This document shows, piece after piece, positions 42,769-56,111 of a DNA stretch of 64,000 nt. The position numbers and the translations under genes are program-made. Within the stretch, counting starts at the first letter, position 1; each line of letters begins with the position of its first letter. The DNA comes from Actinomyces marmotae (GTDB lineage: Bacteria > Actinomycetota > Actinomycetes > Actinomycetales > Actinomycetaceae), in the NCBI RefSeq assembly GCF_013177295.1, contig NZ_CP053642.1, forward strand, positions 1,302,001-1,366,000, written 5' to 3'. The notes below the pieces were generated by a model. It made no database searches and was not told where the DNA came from. It saw nothing but the letters and a program-made list of their open reading frames with translations.

Positions 42769-44007
42769 TCAGTAGGACAGGTCGGTGGGCTCGGGGTAGT
42801 AGCGCTTGAACTTTCGGTAGTGGTTGAGACGCTGGGCCTCGACGAGCGCGGCGCGCACCAGGGAGCGGTCCGTGGGGTCGCGCAGGGGGTCGGCGCCGGG
42901 GGCGAGCGAGCGGATGCGGGCGGCCAGGGCGTCGTCGCGGATGTAGCGCAGCAGCAGGCGCGTGGGCACCAGGGAGTAGAGGATCTCCTCGGTGACCTGT
43001 TTGCGGGGCAGGGGCGCGCCGTCGATGAGGTCGGCGAGCATGGGGACCATGGGATTGGCGCCGGCGGCCGTCATGTAGAAGGAGTTGCGGCCGATGCGTG
43101 GGTTGATCTCAAAGAAGACGGGCTCACCGGTGGCGGGGTCGATCTTGACGTCGAAGTTGGCGAAGCCGCGGTACCCGGCCGCGGTGAGGATGCGCTCCGC
43201 GCCGGCCCACAGCTCGGGGAAGGCCTCTGTGATCATGGCGACGGGGTTGCCGATCATCGTGGGGGCGTGGTCCTCCAGGAGGACGCGGGCCGAGCCGATG
43301 AGCCTGACGGCGCCGTCGGAGCCGACGTAGGCCGTGATGGAGCGCATGGCGGTGTTGTCGCCCGCGATGAGCTCCTGGACGACGAAGGTGGAGCGGAAGC
43401 CGGCCGCGCGCAGGTCGGCCCACAGGGAGTCGAGCTCGGCGGCGCTGTCCATGAACCAGATCTTGCGCTTGCCGGGGAACTCGACGGCGTCATAGGCGGC
43501 GCCCACGGCGGCCTTGGCCACGAGGGGGAAGGGGATGTCGATGGCGGGGGCGGCCCAGTCGGGGCTGTCGGCGCCCGCGAAGTCGACGATGACCTGCCTG
43601 GGGCTGCGCACGCCGGCCTCATCGCAGATACGGCCGAAGGCGCCCTTGTCGGAGACGCGGTCGATGACGTCGACATCCGGGAAGGGCACGGCGTAGACCG
43701 GCTCGAGGTCGCCGCGCAGGGAGGCGAGGATGGTCGCCATGGCATCAGTGTTGGCCATGACCACGGCACTGCGGGGCTCGCGCCCGGCGGCCAGGCCGGT
43801 CAGGGCGTCGCGGATCTGCTCCCGGGTGGCGTGGGCGGGCAGGGGCGCGGTGTCGATGTAGGAGGAGCGGCGAATGGCGTCGATGGGCGCATTGGCCAGC
43901 ACGGTGACCCTCTGGCCCGTGGCCTCATGCAGTTGGCGGGCGATGGCGTAGACGCCGATGTCGCCGCCGATGACGACGGGCAGGATCCGCTCGTGCCGTG
44001 CGGTCAT
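42769..44007 (-). CDS. ATP-grasp ligase resembling D-aspartate ligase
   Basis: This 412-residue ATP-grasp enzyme opens with ILPVVIGGDIGVYAIARQLHEATG and later has GYRGFANFDVKIDPATGEPVFFEINPR, close in pattern to the enterococcal D-aspartate ligase that puts D-Asp on the Lys side chain of peptidoglycan precursors. FEINPRIGRNSFY supplies Mg2+ ligands. AGGAGG is seven bases before the ATG. Together with the FemAB gene this fits a bridge of L- and D-residues, such as the Orn/Lys-D-Glu or D-Asp bridges of Actinomyces walls. The amino-acid preference is inferred. Confidence 0.78.
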   Translation of the reverse strand: MTARHERILPVVIGGDIGVYAIARQLHEATGQRVTVLANAPIDAIRRSSYIDTAPLPAHATREQIRDALTGLAAGREPRSAVVMANTDAMATILASLRGDLEPVYAVPFPDVDVIDRVSDKGAFGRICDEAGVRSPRQVIVDFAGADSPDWAAPAIDIPFPLVAKAAVGAAYDAVEFPGKRKIWFMDSAAELDSLWADLRAAGFRSTFVVQELIAGDNTAMRSITAYVGSDGAVRLIGSARVLLEDHAPTMIGNPVAMITEAFPELWAGAERILTAAGYRGFANFDVKIDPATGEPVFFEINPRIGRNSFYMTAAGANPMVPMLADLIDGAPLPRKQVTEEILYSLVPTRLLLRYIRDDALAARIRSLAPGADPLRDPTDRSLVRAALVEAQRLNHYRKFKRYYPEPTDLSY

Positions 44008-44249
44008 CCGTGGTCCTCCTGGGGATCGTGGTGGGCGGCGCCGGTGGGGCGCGGTCGGCACCCGTGGTTCAGGGCTGGCGGGGCGGGCGCCGTGCCCCCA
44101 CGGGGGCCAGCCTAGCCGCACCCGGGCCGCGTGAGCACGTGAGGGCGGGGAGGGTGGCGGGGCGCGGGCCGCCCGGCGCTCCCGCCAGGCAGCCGCGAGC
44201 GCCGATTCCAGCGCCTCCACGGCCAAGGGACCTGGTCAGACCAATGTAG

Positions 44250-44284
44250 AAGGCCCGGGGCGCTGACGGCGCCACCCGGGCCTT
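44250..44284 (-). terminator. Terminator of the tRNA pair
   Basis: AAGGCCCGGG and CCCGGGCCTT form a perfect 10-bp stem, with an inner GGCGC/GCGCC stem. It begins 10 bases past the 3' end of tRNA-Val on the minus strand. Confidence 0.75.
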
Positions 44285-44294
44285 GATGGGGCAG

Positions 44295-44366
44295 TGGGCG
44301 ATACTGGGTTCGAACCAGTGACCTCTTCCGTGTCAGGGAAGCGCGCTACCGCTGCGCCAATCGCCC
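44295..44366 (-). tRNA. tRNA-Val (anticodon GAC)
   Basis: The minus strand folds as a cloverleaf with acceptor GGGCGAT/ATCGCCC, D arm with GCAGCGGTAGCGC, anticodon stem CTTCC/GGAAG around CTGACAC (anticodon GAC) and T arm with GGTTCGAACC. The discriminator is A. CCA is not encoded. Confidence 0.96.
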
Positions 44367-44367
44367 G

Positions 44368-44440
44368 AGCGGATGACGGGACTCGAACCCGCGACCCTCA
44401 CCTTGGCAAGGTGATGCTCTACCAACTGAGCCACATCCGC
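44368..44440 (-). tRNA. tRNA-Gly (anticodon GCC)
   Basis: The cloverleaf has acceptor GCGGATG/CATCCGC, D arm CTCAGTTGGTAGAG, anticodon stem TCACC/GGTGA around TTGCCAA (anticodon GCC) and T arm GGGTTCGAGTCC. The discriminator is T (U). It lies one base upstream of tRNA-Val and is processed from the same transcript. Confidence 0.96.
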
Positions 44441-44605
44441 ATTTCTCGCACCGCATCGCGGCGCGGCAGAAACGTAGCAGGGGGCGCGCGGCCTTGCCAA
44501 ATCCGCCCCGCCCACCGGCCCATGACCTGCGTCACGCCATGTGATGCGCGAGGTCAATCCGCAAGGTCCCCCTCATCGGCGGCCCGCCGTGGCAAGGTAG
44601 CGCAT

Positions 44606-46969
<2,364 letters not shown>

Positions 46970-47034
46970 TACGGTCCAGGCGAACGCCCTGACCAGACCA
47001 TGAGGCAGTCCTGACCCTCAGGAGGACCGAGAGC

Positions 47035-49742
<2,708 letters not shown>

Positions 49743-49746
<4 letters not shown>

Positions 49747-51554
49747 CCGGCGCGGACAGCCGCGCGGCGGGCGCGCGCCGCCCCTGGGAGAGCCCCGCCC
49801 TGCCCGTCGGCGAGAGGGTCCCCGTGTGGGCGCCCGGCGCCGGCCGCGTGGAGTTGAGCCTTCCCACCACCGGGGAGGCGCTGCCCATGGAGCGCGTCGG
49901 CGACGGCTGGTGGGTGAGCCCCCGCGCGCTCACCCCCGGCACGGACTACGCCTTCCGGGTCGATGGCTCCCCCGACCGCCCCGACCCGCGCAGCGCCCGC
50001 CAGCCATACGGGGTCCACGGCCCCTCCCGCTACATCGATCCCTCGGCCTGGGCCGGGGCGTGGACCGATGACGGATGGGCGGGCAGGGACGTGCGCGGCG
50101 CGGTCATCTACGAGCTGCACGTGGGGACGTTCACGCCCGATGGGACGCTCGACGCGGCCGCGGGGCGCCTGGGGCACCTGGCCCGGCTCGGGGTGGACAT
50201 GGTCGAGCTCATGCCTCTGGCGCCGTCGCCGGGCGCCTCGGGCTGGGGCTACGACGGCGTGAGCCTATGGGCCGTCCACGAGCACTACGGCGGGCCCGAG
50301 GCCCTGGCCCGCTTCGTCGACGCAGCGCACCGCGAGGGGATCGCCGTGTGCCTCGACGTCGTCTACAACCACCTGGGCCCCTCGGGGAATTACCTGGGCG
50401 CGTTCGGCCCCTACTTCACGGCCGCGCACCACACACCCTGGGGCGAGGCGGTGAACTTCGACCAGGCCGGCAGTGAGCAGGTGCGCGCCTACGTCATCGA
50501 CGCCGCCCTGCGCTGGCTGAGGGACTTCCACGTCGACGCCCTGCGCCTCGACGCAATCCACGCCATCGTCGACGACTCCCCCCGCCATGTGCTCGCCGAG
50601 CTCTCCGAGGCCGTGGTGGCCCTGTCCGATGAGCTCGGTCGGCCGCTGGGGCTCATCGCGGAGTCCGATCTCAACGACGTCGGAGTCATCACGCCCGTTG
50701 ATGAGAGGCCGCCGGCGCGCTCGCCCTCACTGGGCATGACCGCTCAGTGGGCCGACGACGTCCACCACGCCCTGCACGCCCGCCTGACCGGGGAGTCCCA
50801 GGGCTACTACGCCGACTTCGCCGCCCCGGGAGCCTGGCTGAGGGCGTACTCCCACGCCTTCCTCCACGACGGGTCCTGGTCGAGCTTCCGGGGGCGCCGG
50901 TGGGGCGCGCCAGTGCCGGAGAGCACGGACCCCCGGCGCTTCGTCGTCTTCTCCTCCAACCATGACCAGGTGGGCAACAGGGCTGTCGGGGACCGGCCGG
51001 CCGCCTCCATGGGCGATGACGCGCTGGCGGCGCAGGCCGCCCTCGTACTGCTCAGCCCCTACACCCCGATGCTGTTCATGGGCGAGGAGTGGGGCACGCG
51101 GCGGCCCTTCCAATTCTTCACCGATCACGACGATCCCGCCCTGGCGGCGGGCGTGAGCCAGGGGCGCAGGCGGGAGTTCGCTGATTTCGGATGGTCGGCC
51201 AAGGACATCCCGGACCCGCAGGCGCCGTCCACGGTGGCTTCCTCCCGCCTGGACTGGGATGAGCCCGGCGCGCCGGACCACTCCCGTCTGCTCCAGTGGT
51301 TCACGCGCCTGATCGCGCTGCGCCGCGAGCTGGGGTGGTCGCAGCGCCGGCGATGGCCCGGGGTCGAGGAAGCCGACGGCGTCATCACGGTGGCCTACGA
51401 CGACGTGATCGTCGCGGTCAACCTGTCTGGCCAGGAGCGCCCGGCGCCGGATCACGGCGAGGCCCTCGCCTCGTGGGAGCCCGGGGAGGCGGGCGCCGGC
51501 CCGCGCCGCCCCGGTGTCCTCGCGGCGGGCCAGACGCTCATCGCCCGACGCTGA
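49743..51554 (+). CDS. treZ: Malto-oligosyltrehalose trehalohydrolase TreZ
   Basis: This 603-residue GH13 enzyme releases trehalose from the product of TreY. The N-terminal E-set/CBM48 domain (about 25-100) is followed by the catalytic barrel with CLDVVYNHLGPSGNY, DALRLDAIHAI (nucleophile Asp), LIAESDLND and FSSNHDQVGNRA. The ATG overlaps the treY stop as ATGA, so the pair is made together. The C-terminal beta domain ends with APGQTLIAR-like sequence. Confidence 0.95.
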
Positions 51555-52315
51555 TCGCCCGGCGCTCATCGCCGCACCCGCCGAGCGCCCAACACCACCA
51601 CCACGCACCCCACCCACGCCATCACCGCGCGCCCCACGCCACCGCCAGGCGCCCCACCCCACCCAACGCCACCGCCACACACCCCGCACCACCGCCGCCA
51701 TCGCTCTTCCTCGATCGCTTTTGTCTCACGACATCCGGGAACGGGGCCGAGAACTACGAGTGGTGGGATTGTCTTGAGAGCTCACTGATAGGCCTCCCGT
51801 GAATGAGGAGCTCCCCCTCGGCAGGCTCATGGAACCGCGGCAGGTACGTACGCATCATGCTCTTTCGACGGCCATCAATGCCGACGAGCGCCATGCCGTA
51901 TCCGCCGTCGACCGGGAAGGAAGCATCATAGAGCGCAAGAAAATCTTCTCCGGGGCGACAGAACCTCGCATTGAGGAACTGATGATAGTTTCCCGCGGAA
52001 CCTATGAGCGCAGCGAGGGCCGACGGACCGACTCGGGTGACGCCAGGGAAGAGGCCCGCAAGCCCGCCACCCCCTTGCCCATCCCCTCCCCGCGATCATC
52101 GCCGCGTGGACGACCGCCCCGGAGCCGGCGAGCGCGGACAGCATTCCAAGGTTCCGGCCCGAGTCAGGGGACTCGCGCCGGGCCCACATGTGATTGAACA
52201 ATTCTCTCTTGACGGCCGCATGTGATCTGATAAGTCATTCTTCCAGCCGGGACAGCCCAGCCTCCTCCTTGGCGCCGCCCCGCATCATATTCATCGCGCG
52301 CGTCGGGGGCACCCC
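51555..52315. other. Gene-poor stretch after treZ
   Basis: About 760 bases hold no intact gene. The first 150 bases are a C/A-rich low-complexity run (CCACC-, CACCGC-like). From about 51700 the GC content falls and a decayed minus-strand frame can be read. Several short open frames on both strands show no family traits. Confidence 0.5.
51754..52095 (-). pseudogene. Decayed gene fragment, family not recognised
   Basis: On the minus strand a 114-codon open frame ends at TAG (51754-51756) and has no start codon at its beginning. It reads like real protein: GVTRVGPSALAALIGSAGNY, then HQFLNARF, GEDFLALYDASFPVDGGYG, MALVGIDGRRKSMMRTYLPR. Another frame just upstream (about 52090-52140) reads SALAGSGAVVHAAMIAG, as if one protein had been frameshifted near 52090. 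Base composition is lower in GC than the neighbours, consistent with decay or transfer. I could not assign a family. Confidence 0.4.
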
Positions 52316-52565
52316 GCAAATACCGTCCCAGCTCGCAAATACCGTCTCGTCCCACAAGTACCGTCCCAGCTCGCAAATACCGTCTCAGCCCGGCGTTGCG
52401 CCCTCAAACTGCGAGAATGAGGGCGCAACGCCGGGCTGAGGCGGTATCTCGGGGATGAGACGGTATCGCGGAGCTGAGGCGGTGTCTTCGAGGCGAAACG
52501 GTATCTCCGCGCTGAGACGGCATCTCGGGGATGAGACGGCATCTCGGGGATGAGGGCGCAGCAGG
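52316..52565. repeat. Inverted array of 19-bp iteron-like repeats
   Basis: Five 19-bp units on the left (52316-52410) face eight on the right (52414-52565), with exact 19-bp spacing throughout and opposite orientation. In the right-hand orientation the consensus is near gggmtgagacggtatctcg, and each unit contains GAGA-N5-TCTC. The two units at the centre and the last right-hand unit are variants with tgagggcgca. There are no spacers, so it is not a CRISPR array. A 19-bp unit shifts frame each copy, so it is not coding. Confidence 0.85.
52384..52440. repeat. 23-bp perfect inverted repeat at the centre of the 19-bp array
   Basis: Bases 52384-52406 are the exact complement of 52418-52440, with an 11-base loop. 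As RNA this is a very stable hairpin; it might end transcription from either side or seed a longer duplex of the whole array. Confidence 0.8.
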
Positions 52566-52823
52566 GGGACCGCCCGCGCCGCCGCGGACCGGAGGACTAG
52601 CGGCAGGGATCGCGCACCTCGCGCACAAGCCGCCCGCACCGGTACGACGTACCACGGCGGTGACACCTAACGATCCCGCTAAGACCGACACGCACCCGCC
52701 ACCACGCGCCGGGCCTCCATATCCGAGCCCGAAGCACCACGACCCGCCCTCGAACGAGCCTGACGAGTCCCCTCGGCTGCGGTTCCTTGCGGCGTGGCAG
52801 CGCGGGCTCGGCCAAAGCGCCGG

Positions 52824-52829
52824 TAGCCT
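52824..52829 (+). promoter_or_regulatory. Putative -10 element of a leaderless promoter
   Basis: TAGCCT ends six bases before the GTG of the DUF3000 gene, and no ribosome binding site is present. Confidence 0.4.
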
Positions 52830-52835
52830 GGGCCT

Positions 52836-53441
52836 GTGAACGACACGAACGGCCCTGCCTCATCCCCGGAGGCGGCCGCCCAGATCCCTGAGCGATTCGA
52901 AGAGGTGCTCTTATCGATGAGGGAGGCCGATCGGCCCCGCGGTCTCGTCCTTGAAGAAGTCCCCGCTCCCCGTCGACTCGCCCCCTATGCCGCCGCCCTG
53001 TCCGCCGAGACGGAGGAGACCGACTCCGGCACGCCCGTGGCCTCGGGCCGCTTCATCATCCTGCACGATCCCGCAGGGCAGGCCGCCTGGGATGGCGACC
53101 TTCGAGTCGTCGTCATGGTGCGGTCCCGGATCGACGACGAGGTGAGTTCCGACCCGCTCCTGGGCCATGCCGCCTGGACATGGTTGTCCGAGGCGCTCGA
53201 TGAGGCCGGCGCGGGACACCGCGCCCTCGTGGGCACCGTCACCAGGGTTGTCTCCGAAACCTTCGGCGGCCTGGACCTCACCGACTCCTGCGCGCACGCG
53301 GAGATCCGCGCCTCCTGGTCGCCCTCGACCACCGATCTCGCCCCGCACCTGACCGCCTGGTACCAAGCACTTCACGCGGCGGCGGGCCATGAGCCGGAAA
53401 TGGCCTTCCCCATGTTCGCCCTCGCGGGATGGGCGAGGTGA
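52836..53441 (+). CDS. DUF3000 family protein
   Basis: This 201-residue protein matches the actinobacterial DUF3000 family: RFEEVLLSMREADRPRGLVLEEVPAPRRLAPYA at the start, ASGRFIILHDPAGQAAWDGDLRVV in the middle and WSPSTTDLAPHLTAWYQAL near the end. The function is unknown. It precedes an RNase D gene and lies near dxs, as in many actinobacteria. Its end overlaps the RNase D gene by 13 bases. Confidence 0.9.
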   Translation: MNDTNGPASSPEAAAQIPERFEEVLLSMREADRPRGLVLEEVPAPRRLAPYAAALSAETEETDSGTPVASGRFIILHDPAGQAAWDGDLRVVVMVRSRIDDEVSSDPLLGHAAWTWLSEALDEAGAGHRALVGTVTRVVSETFGGLDLTDSCAHAEIRASWSPSTTDLAPHLTAWYQALHAAAGHEPEMAFPMFALAGWAR

Positions 53442-54727
53442 GGCGGGCCGTACCGGTCAGCCGATTCGGAACGACCGACGAGCCGGTGCCCGCCGACGAG
53501 GTCGTCCCCTACCGGCGGCCGGCCGATGGGCTCCCCCCTCTGACGGACTCCCCCGCGGCGCTGGCCCGGGCGGCCTCCGAGATCGGCGATGGCACCGGCC
53601 CCATCGCCGTCGACGCCGAGCGGGCATCGGGCTTCCGCTACGGCCAGGACGCCTACCTCATCCAGCTCCGGCGCGCGGGCGCTGGGACCATCCTGGTCGA
53701 TCCGGTCTCAGCCGGGCCCCTCGATGCCCTCGCCGCGGCGCTGGACGGACCCGAGTGGATCCTGCACGCGGCCGACCAGGACCTTCCCTGCCTGGCAGAT
53801 GTCGGCCTGGCCCCCCGGGAGGTCTTCGACACCGAACTCGCGGCCCGCCTGCTCGGCCGCGAACATGTGGGCCTCGGCGCGGTCATCGAGGAGACGCTCG
53901 GCCTGCGGCTGGCCAAGGACCACGCGGCCGCCGACTGGTCCACCCGCCCCCTGCCGGATTCCTGGCTCATCTACGCCGCTCTCGACGTCGAGTTCCTCAC
54001 TGAGCTCAGAGACGCCCTGGCCTCCGAGCTCGCCGACGCGGGGAAGCTCGAGTGGGCCATGCAGGAGTTCGAGGCGGTGCGCACTCGGGGCCCGCGAGCC
54101 CCGAAGGTCGATCCCTGGCGCAAGACGCCGCGCGCGGGAACCGCCGTGCGCTCCCAGCGCTCGCTGGCGGTGCTGCGGGAGATATGGACTGCCCGAGAGC
54201 AACTCGCCGTCGAGCTCGACCGGACGCCGTCGAGGATCCTCCCCCACCGCGCCGTCGTGTCCGCGGCAATCGCCTGCCCGACCTCCCGCCGCAAGCTCTT
54301 CGCCCTCAAGGACTTCTCCTCTCGCCAGGCCCGCCAGCATTCCGAGGTGTGGTGGCGGGCGGTGGAGCGGGGCCTGAGCCTTCCCGACGACGAGCTCCCG
54401 CCGCTGCGCGCCCCGCTCGCGCCCGGCGAGCTGCCCCAGCCCCGGTCCTGGGCGCGCCGCCACCCCGAGGCCGCGCAACTCCTCGATGTCGTCCGCTCCT
54501 GCGTGCGGACGCATGGAGAGAGGATCCGCGTGCCCCAAGAACTGCTCCTCGCCCCCGAGTCCCAGCGCCGGCTCGCCTGGGACCTCGGCCATGAGATGGC
54601 CCGGGGCGGGCACCCCGCGATCGACTCAGACGCGGTCTCGGCCCGACTGGAGGACCTCGATGCCAGGCCCTGGCAGATCGAGCAATGCGCCGATCCCCTG
54701 TCCCGAGCGCTGCGCCGGCTCGTGTAG
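53429..54727 (+). CDS. rnd: Ribonuclease D-type 3'-5' exonuclease with HRDC domain
   Basis: This 432-residue enzyme has a DEDDy exonuclease domain (about 45-210): IAVDAERASG with Asp and Glu, LHAADQDLPCL with the second Asp, and YAALDVEFLTEL with Tyr and the last Asp. An HRDC domain follows (about 235-315), and a second helical segment ends the protein. It trims structured RNA such as tRNA precursors. It is coupled to the DUF3000 gene by a 13-bp overlap. An alternative start some codons further in cannot be excluded. Confidence 0.93.
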   Translation: MGEVRRAVPVSRFGTTDEPVPADEVVPYRRPADGLPPLTDSPAALARAASEIGDGTGPIAVDAERASGFRYGQDAYLIQLRRAGAGTILVDPVSAGPLDALAAALDGPEWILHAADQDLPCLADVGLAPREVFDTELAARLLGREHVGLGAVIEETLGLRLAKDHAAADWSTRPLPDSWLIYAALDVEFLTELRDALASELADAGKLEWAMQEFEAVRTRGPRAPKVDPWRKTPRAGTAVRSQRSLAVLREIWTAREQLAVELDRTPSRILPHRAVVSAAIACPTSRRKLFALKDFSSRQARQHSEVWWRAVERGLSLPDDELPPLRAPLAPGELPQPRSWARRHPEAAQLLDVVRSCVRTHGERIRVPQELLLAPESQRRLAWDLGHEMARGGHPAIDSDAVSARLEDLDARPWQIEQCADPLSRALRRLV

Positions 54728-54862
54728 CGCTCCGCCCGGGCCGCCGGTTCGGCGCCCGTTCGGCGCCCAGGGCCATGGCGAGGGACCGCGCGCGCTGGGC
54801 CCCACCGGGATGTCCCGAGGGCGTTGGCGGGGCCGCTCCGGGAGGGCTCCCTCTTGCGCCCC

Positions 54863-54893
54863 CGCGCGCCCCTCGGGCGCCGATGGGCGCGCG
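54863..54893 (-). terminator. Hairpin terminator after pflA
   Basis: CGCGCGCCC and GGGCGCGCG form a perfect 9-bp stem around a 13-base loop, four bases beyond the pflA stop. It probably ends the pfl operon. Confidence 0.65.
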
Positions 54894-54897
54894 TTCC

Positions 54898-55776
54898 TCA
54901 GTGCACCGTGAATCCGTGGGAGCGGAAGATCGCGCGGGTGGATTCCACGAGCTCGGGCTCAGGGGGCCGCGAGTCGCGCAGCGTGTAGTCCAGCCCCAGG
55001 GCGTCCCATTTGTCGGTGCCCATCTGGTGGAACGGCAGCACCTCGACGCGGCTGACCACGGATCCCCAGCGCTCGACGATCCGTGCGACATTCTCCGCAT
55101 TCTCCGGGCTGTCCGTGAGCCCAGGCACGAGGACGAACCTCGCCCAGATCTCAATGCCCTTGGCGGCCAGGCGGTCGCCGAACTCGATGGTCGGGGCGAG
55201 TTCCCGGCCGGTGACCCGCTTATAGGTCTCCTCGTCCCCGCTCTTGACGTCCAGGAGCACGAGATCGATGTTGTCGAGCATCTCGTCAGTGGCGTTGCGG
55301 CCGAGGTTGCCGGAGGTGTCGATGCAGGTGTGGATCCCCATCGCCTTGGCGCCGGACAGGAGCCGCGCGGCGAAGGCCGGCTGCATGAGCACCTCTCCGC
55401 CGGAGAGGGTGATGCCGCCGCCCGAGGCCCTGAAGACATTCCTGTAGCGCTTCATGCGCCGCAGGAGTTCGTCGGCCTCGACCGGCTCGCCGTCCTTCAT
55501 GAGGAAGGTGTCCGGGTTGTGGCAGTACAGGCAGCGCAGCGGGCAGCCGTTGAGGAAGACGGTCATCCGCGTGCCGGGGCCGTCCACCGCTGTGACGAGC
55601 TCCCAGGAGTGGATGGAGCCCAGGGTTCCCTCGCGCATGCGCGCCAGTCGCTCTGAGCGCTCAATGTCGGAGAGCTCCTCGAGCCCGCCGATACCCGCCC
55701 CGCGCAGACGGGCGGCCGGGGCCAGGAAGTCCTGGTCCCGGCCGCCCAGCGCCGCGGGGGTCATGGTCTCAGTCAT
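54898..55776 (-). CDS. pflA: Pyruvate formate-lyase activating enzyme
   Basis: This 292-residue radical-SAM enzyme makes the glycyl radical on pyruvate formate-lyase. The iron-sulphur motif is CPLRCLYC (CX3CX2C), with GPGTRMTVFLNG before it and GGGITLSGGEVLMQ after it, as in PflA. The extra 40-50 residues at the N-terminus, before GSIHSWELVTAVDGPG, are longer than in E. coli. It is the last of three pfl genes, 22 bases after the small radical-domain gene. Confidence 0.95.
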   Translation of the reverse strand: MTETMTPAALGGRDQDFLAPAARLRGAGIGGLEELSDIERSERLARMREGTLGSIHSWELVTAVDGPGTRMTVFLNGCPLRCLYCHNPDTFLMKDGEPVEADELLRRMKRYRNVFRASGGGITLSGGEVLMQPAFAARLLSGAKAMGIHTCIDTSGNLGRNATDEMLDNIDLVLLDVKSGDEETYKRVTGRELAPTIEFGDRLAAKGIEIWARFVLVPGLTDSPENAENVARIVERWGSVVSRVEVLPFHQMGTDKWDALGLDYTLRDSRPPEPELVESTRAIFRSHGFTVH

Positions 55777-55798
55777 CTGAGCCCTGCCCCGTGCCGGA

Positions 55799-56044
55799 TC
55801 AGGCGCCGGCGTGGAAGGTGCGGTTGAGGACGTCCAACTGCTGCTCGCGCGTCAGCTTGACGAAGTTGACGGCGTAGCCGGAGACGCGAACCGTGAGGTT
55901 CGGGTAGTTCTCCGGGTGCTCCATCGCGTCCTCAAGGGTGTTGCGGTCCAGGACGTTGATGTTGGCGTGGTAGAGGCCCTTGACGCCGCCGTTGCCCTGG
56001 CGCTGCGCCTTCATGGACTCAAGGCGCTCTTCGTAGGTGGGCAT
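55799..56044 (-). CDS. grcA: Stand-alone glycyl-radical domain of pyruvate formate-lyase (GrcA/YfiD-like)
   Basis: This 81-residue protein is a complete C-terminal PFL domain: [20 protein letters not shown], then RVSGYAVNF with the radical Gly at residue 56, and [15 protein letters not shown] at the end. In E. coli the similar YfiD replaces the tail of oxygen-cut PFL. Here the adjoining pflB has no such tail of its own, so this protein should be an obligatory subunit that carries the radical. AAAGGGG is five bases before the ATG. It lies 67 bases after pflB and 22 before pflA. Confidence 0.93.
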   Translation of the reverse strand: MPTYEERLESMKAQRQGNGGVKGLYHANINVLDRNTLEDAMEHPENYPNLTVRVSGYAVNFVKLTREQQLDVLNRTFHAGA

Positions 56045-56111
56045 GTCTGCCCCTTTCTGTGTGGTGAGTTGTGTTCTGAGCCGTGATGGTCCAGGGGATC
56101 GCGCGGTGCGA

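Noticed and set aside
44294..44605. N-terminal extension of glgX through the tRNA region
   Set aside because: The frame reads across two tRNA genes on the other strand, and homology begins after the ATG at 44606.
51799..52197. Plus-strand 132-codon frame in the gene-poor region
   Set aside because: It has no recognisable domain and lies opposite a more protein-like decayed frame.
52316..52565. CRISPR array
   Set aside because: The repeats are contiguous 19-mers without spacers, occur in two orientations, and no cas gene is near.
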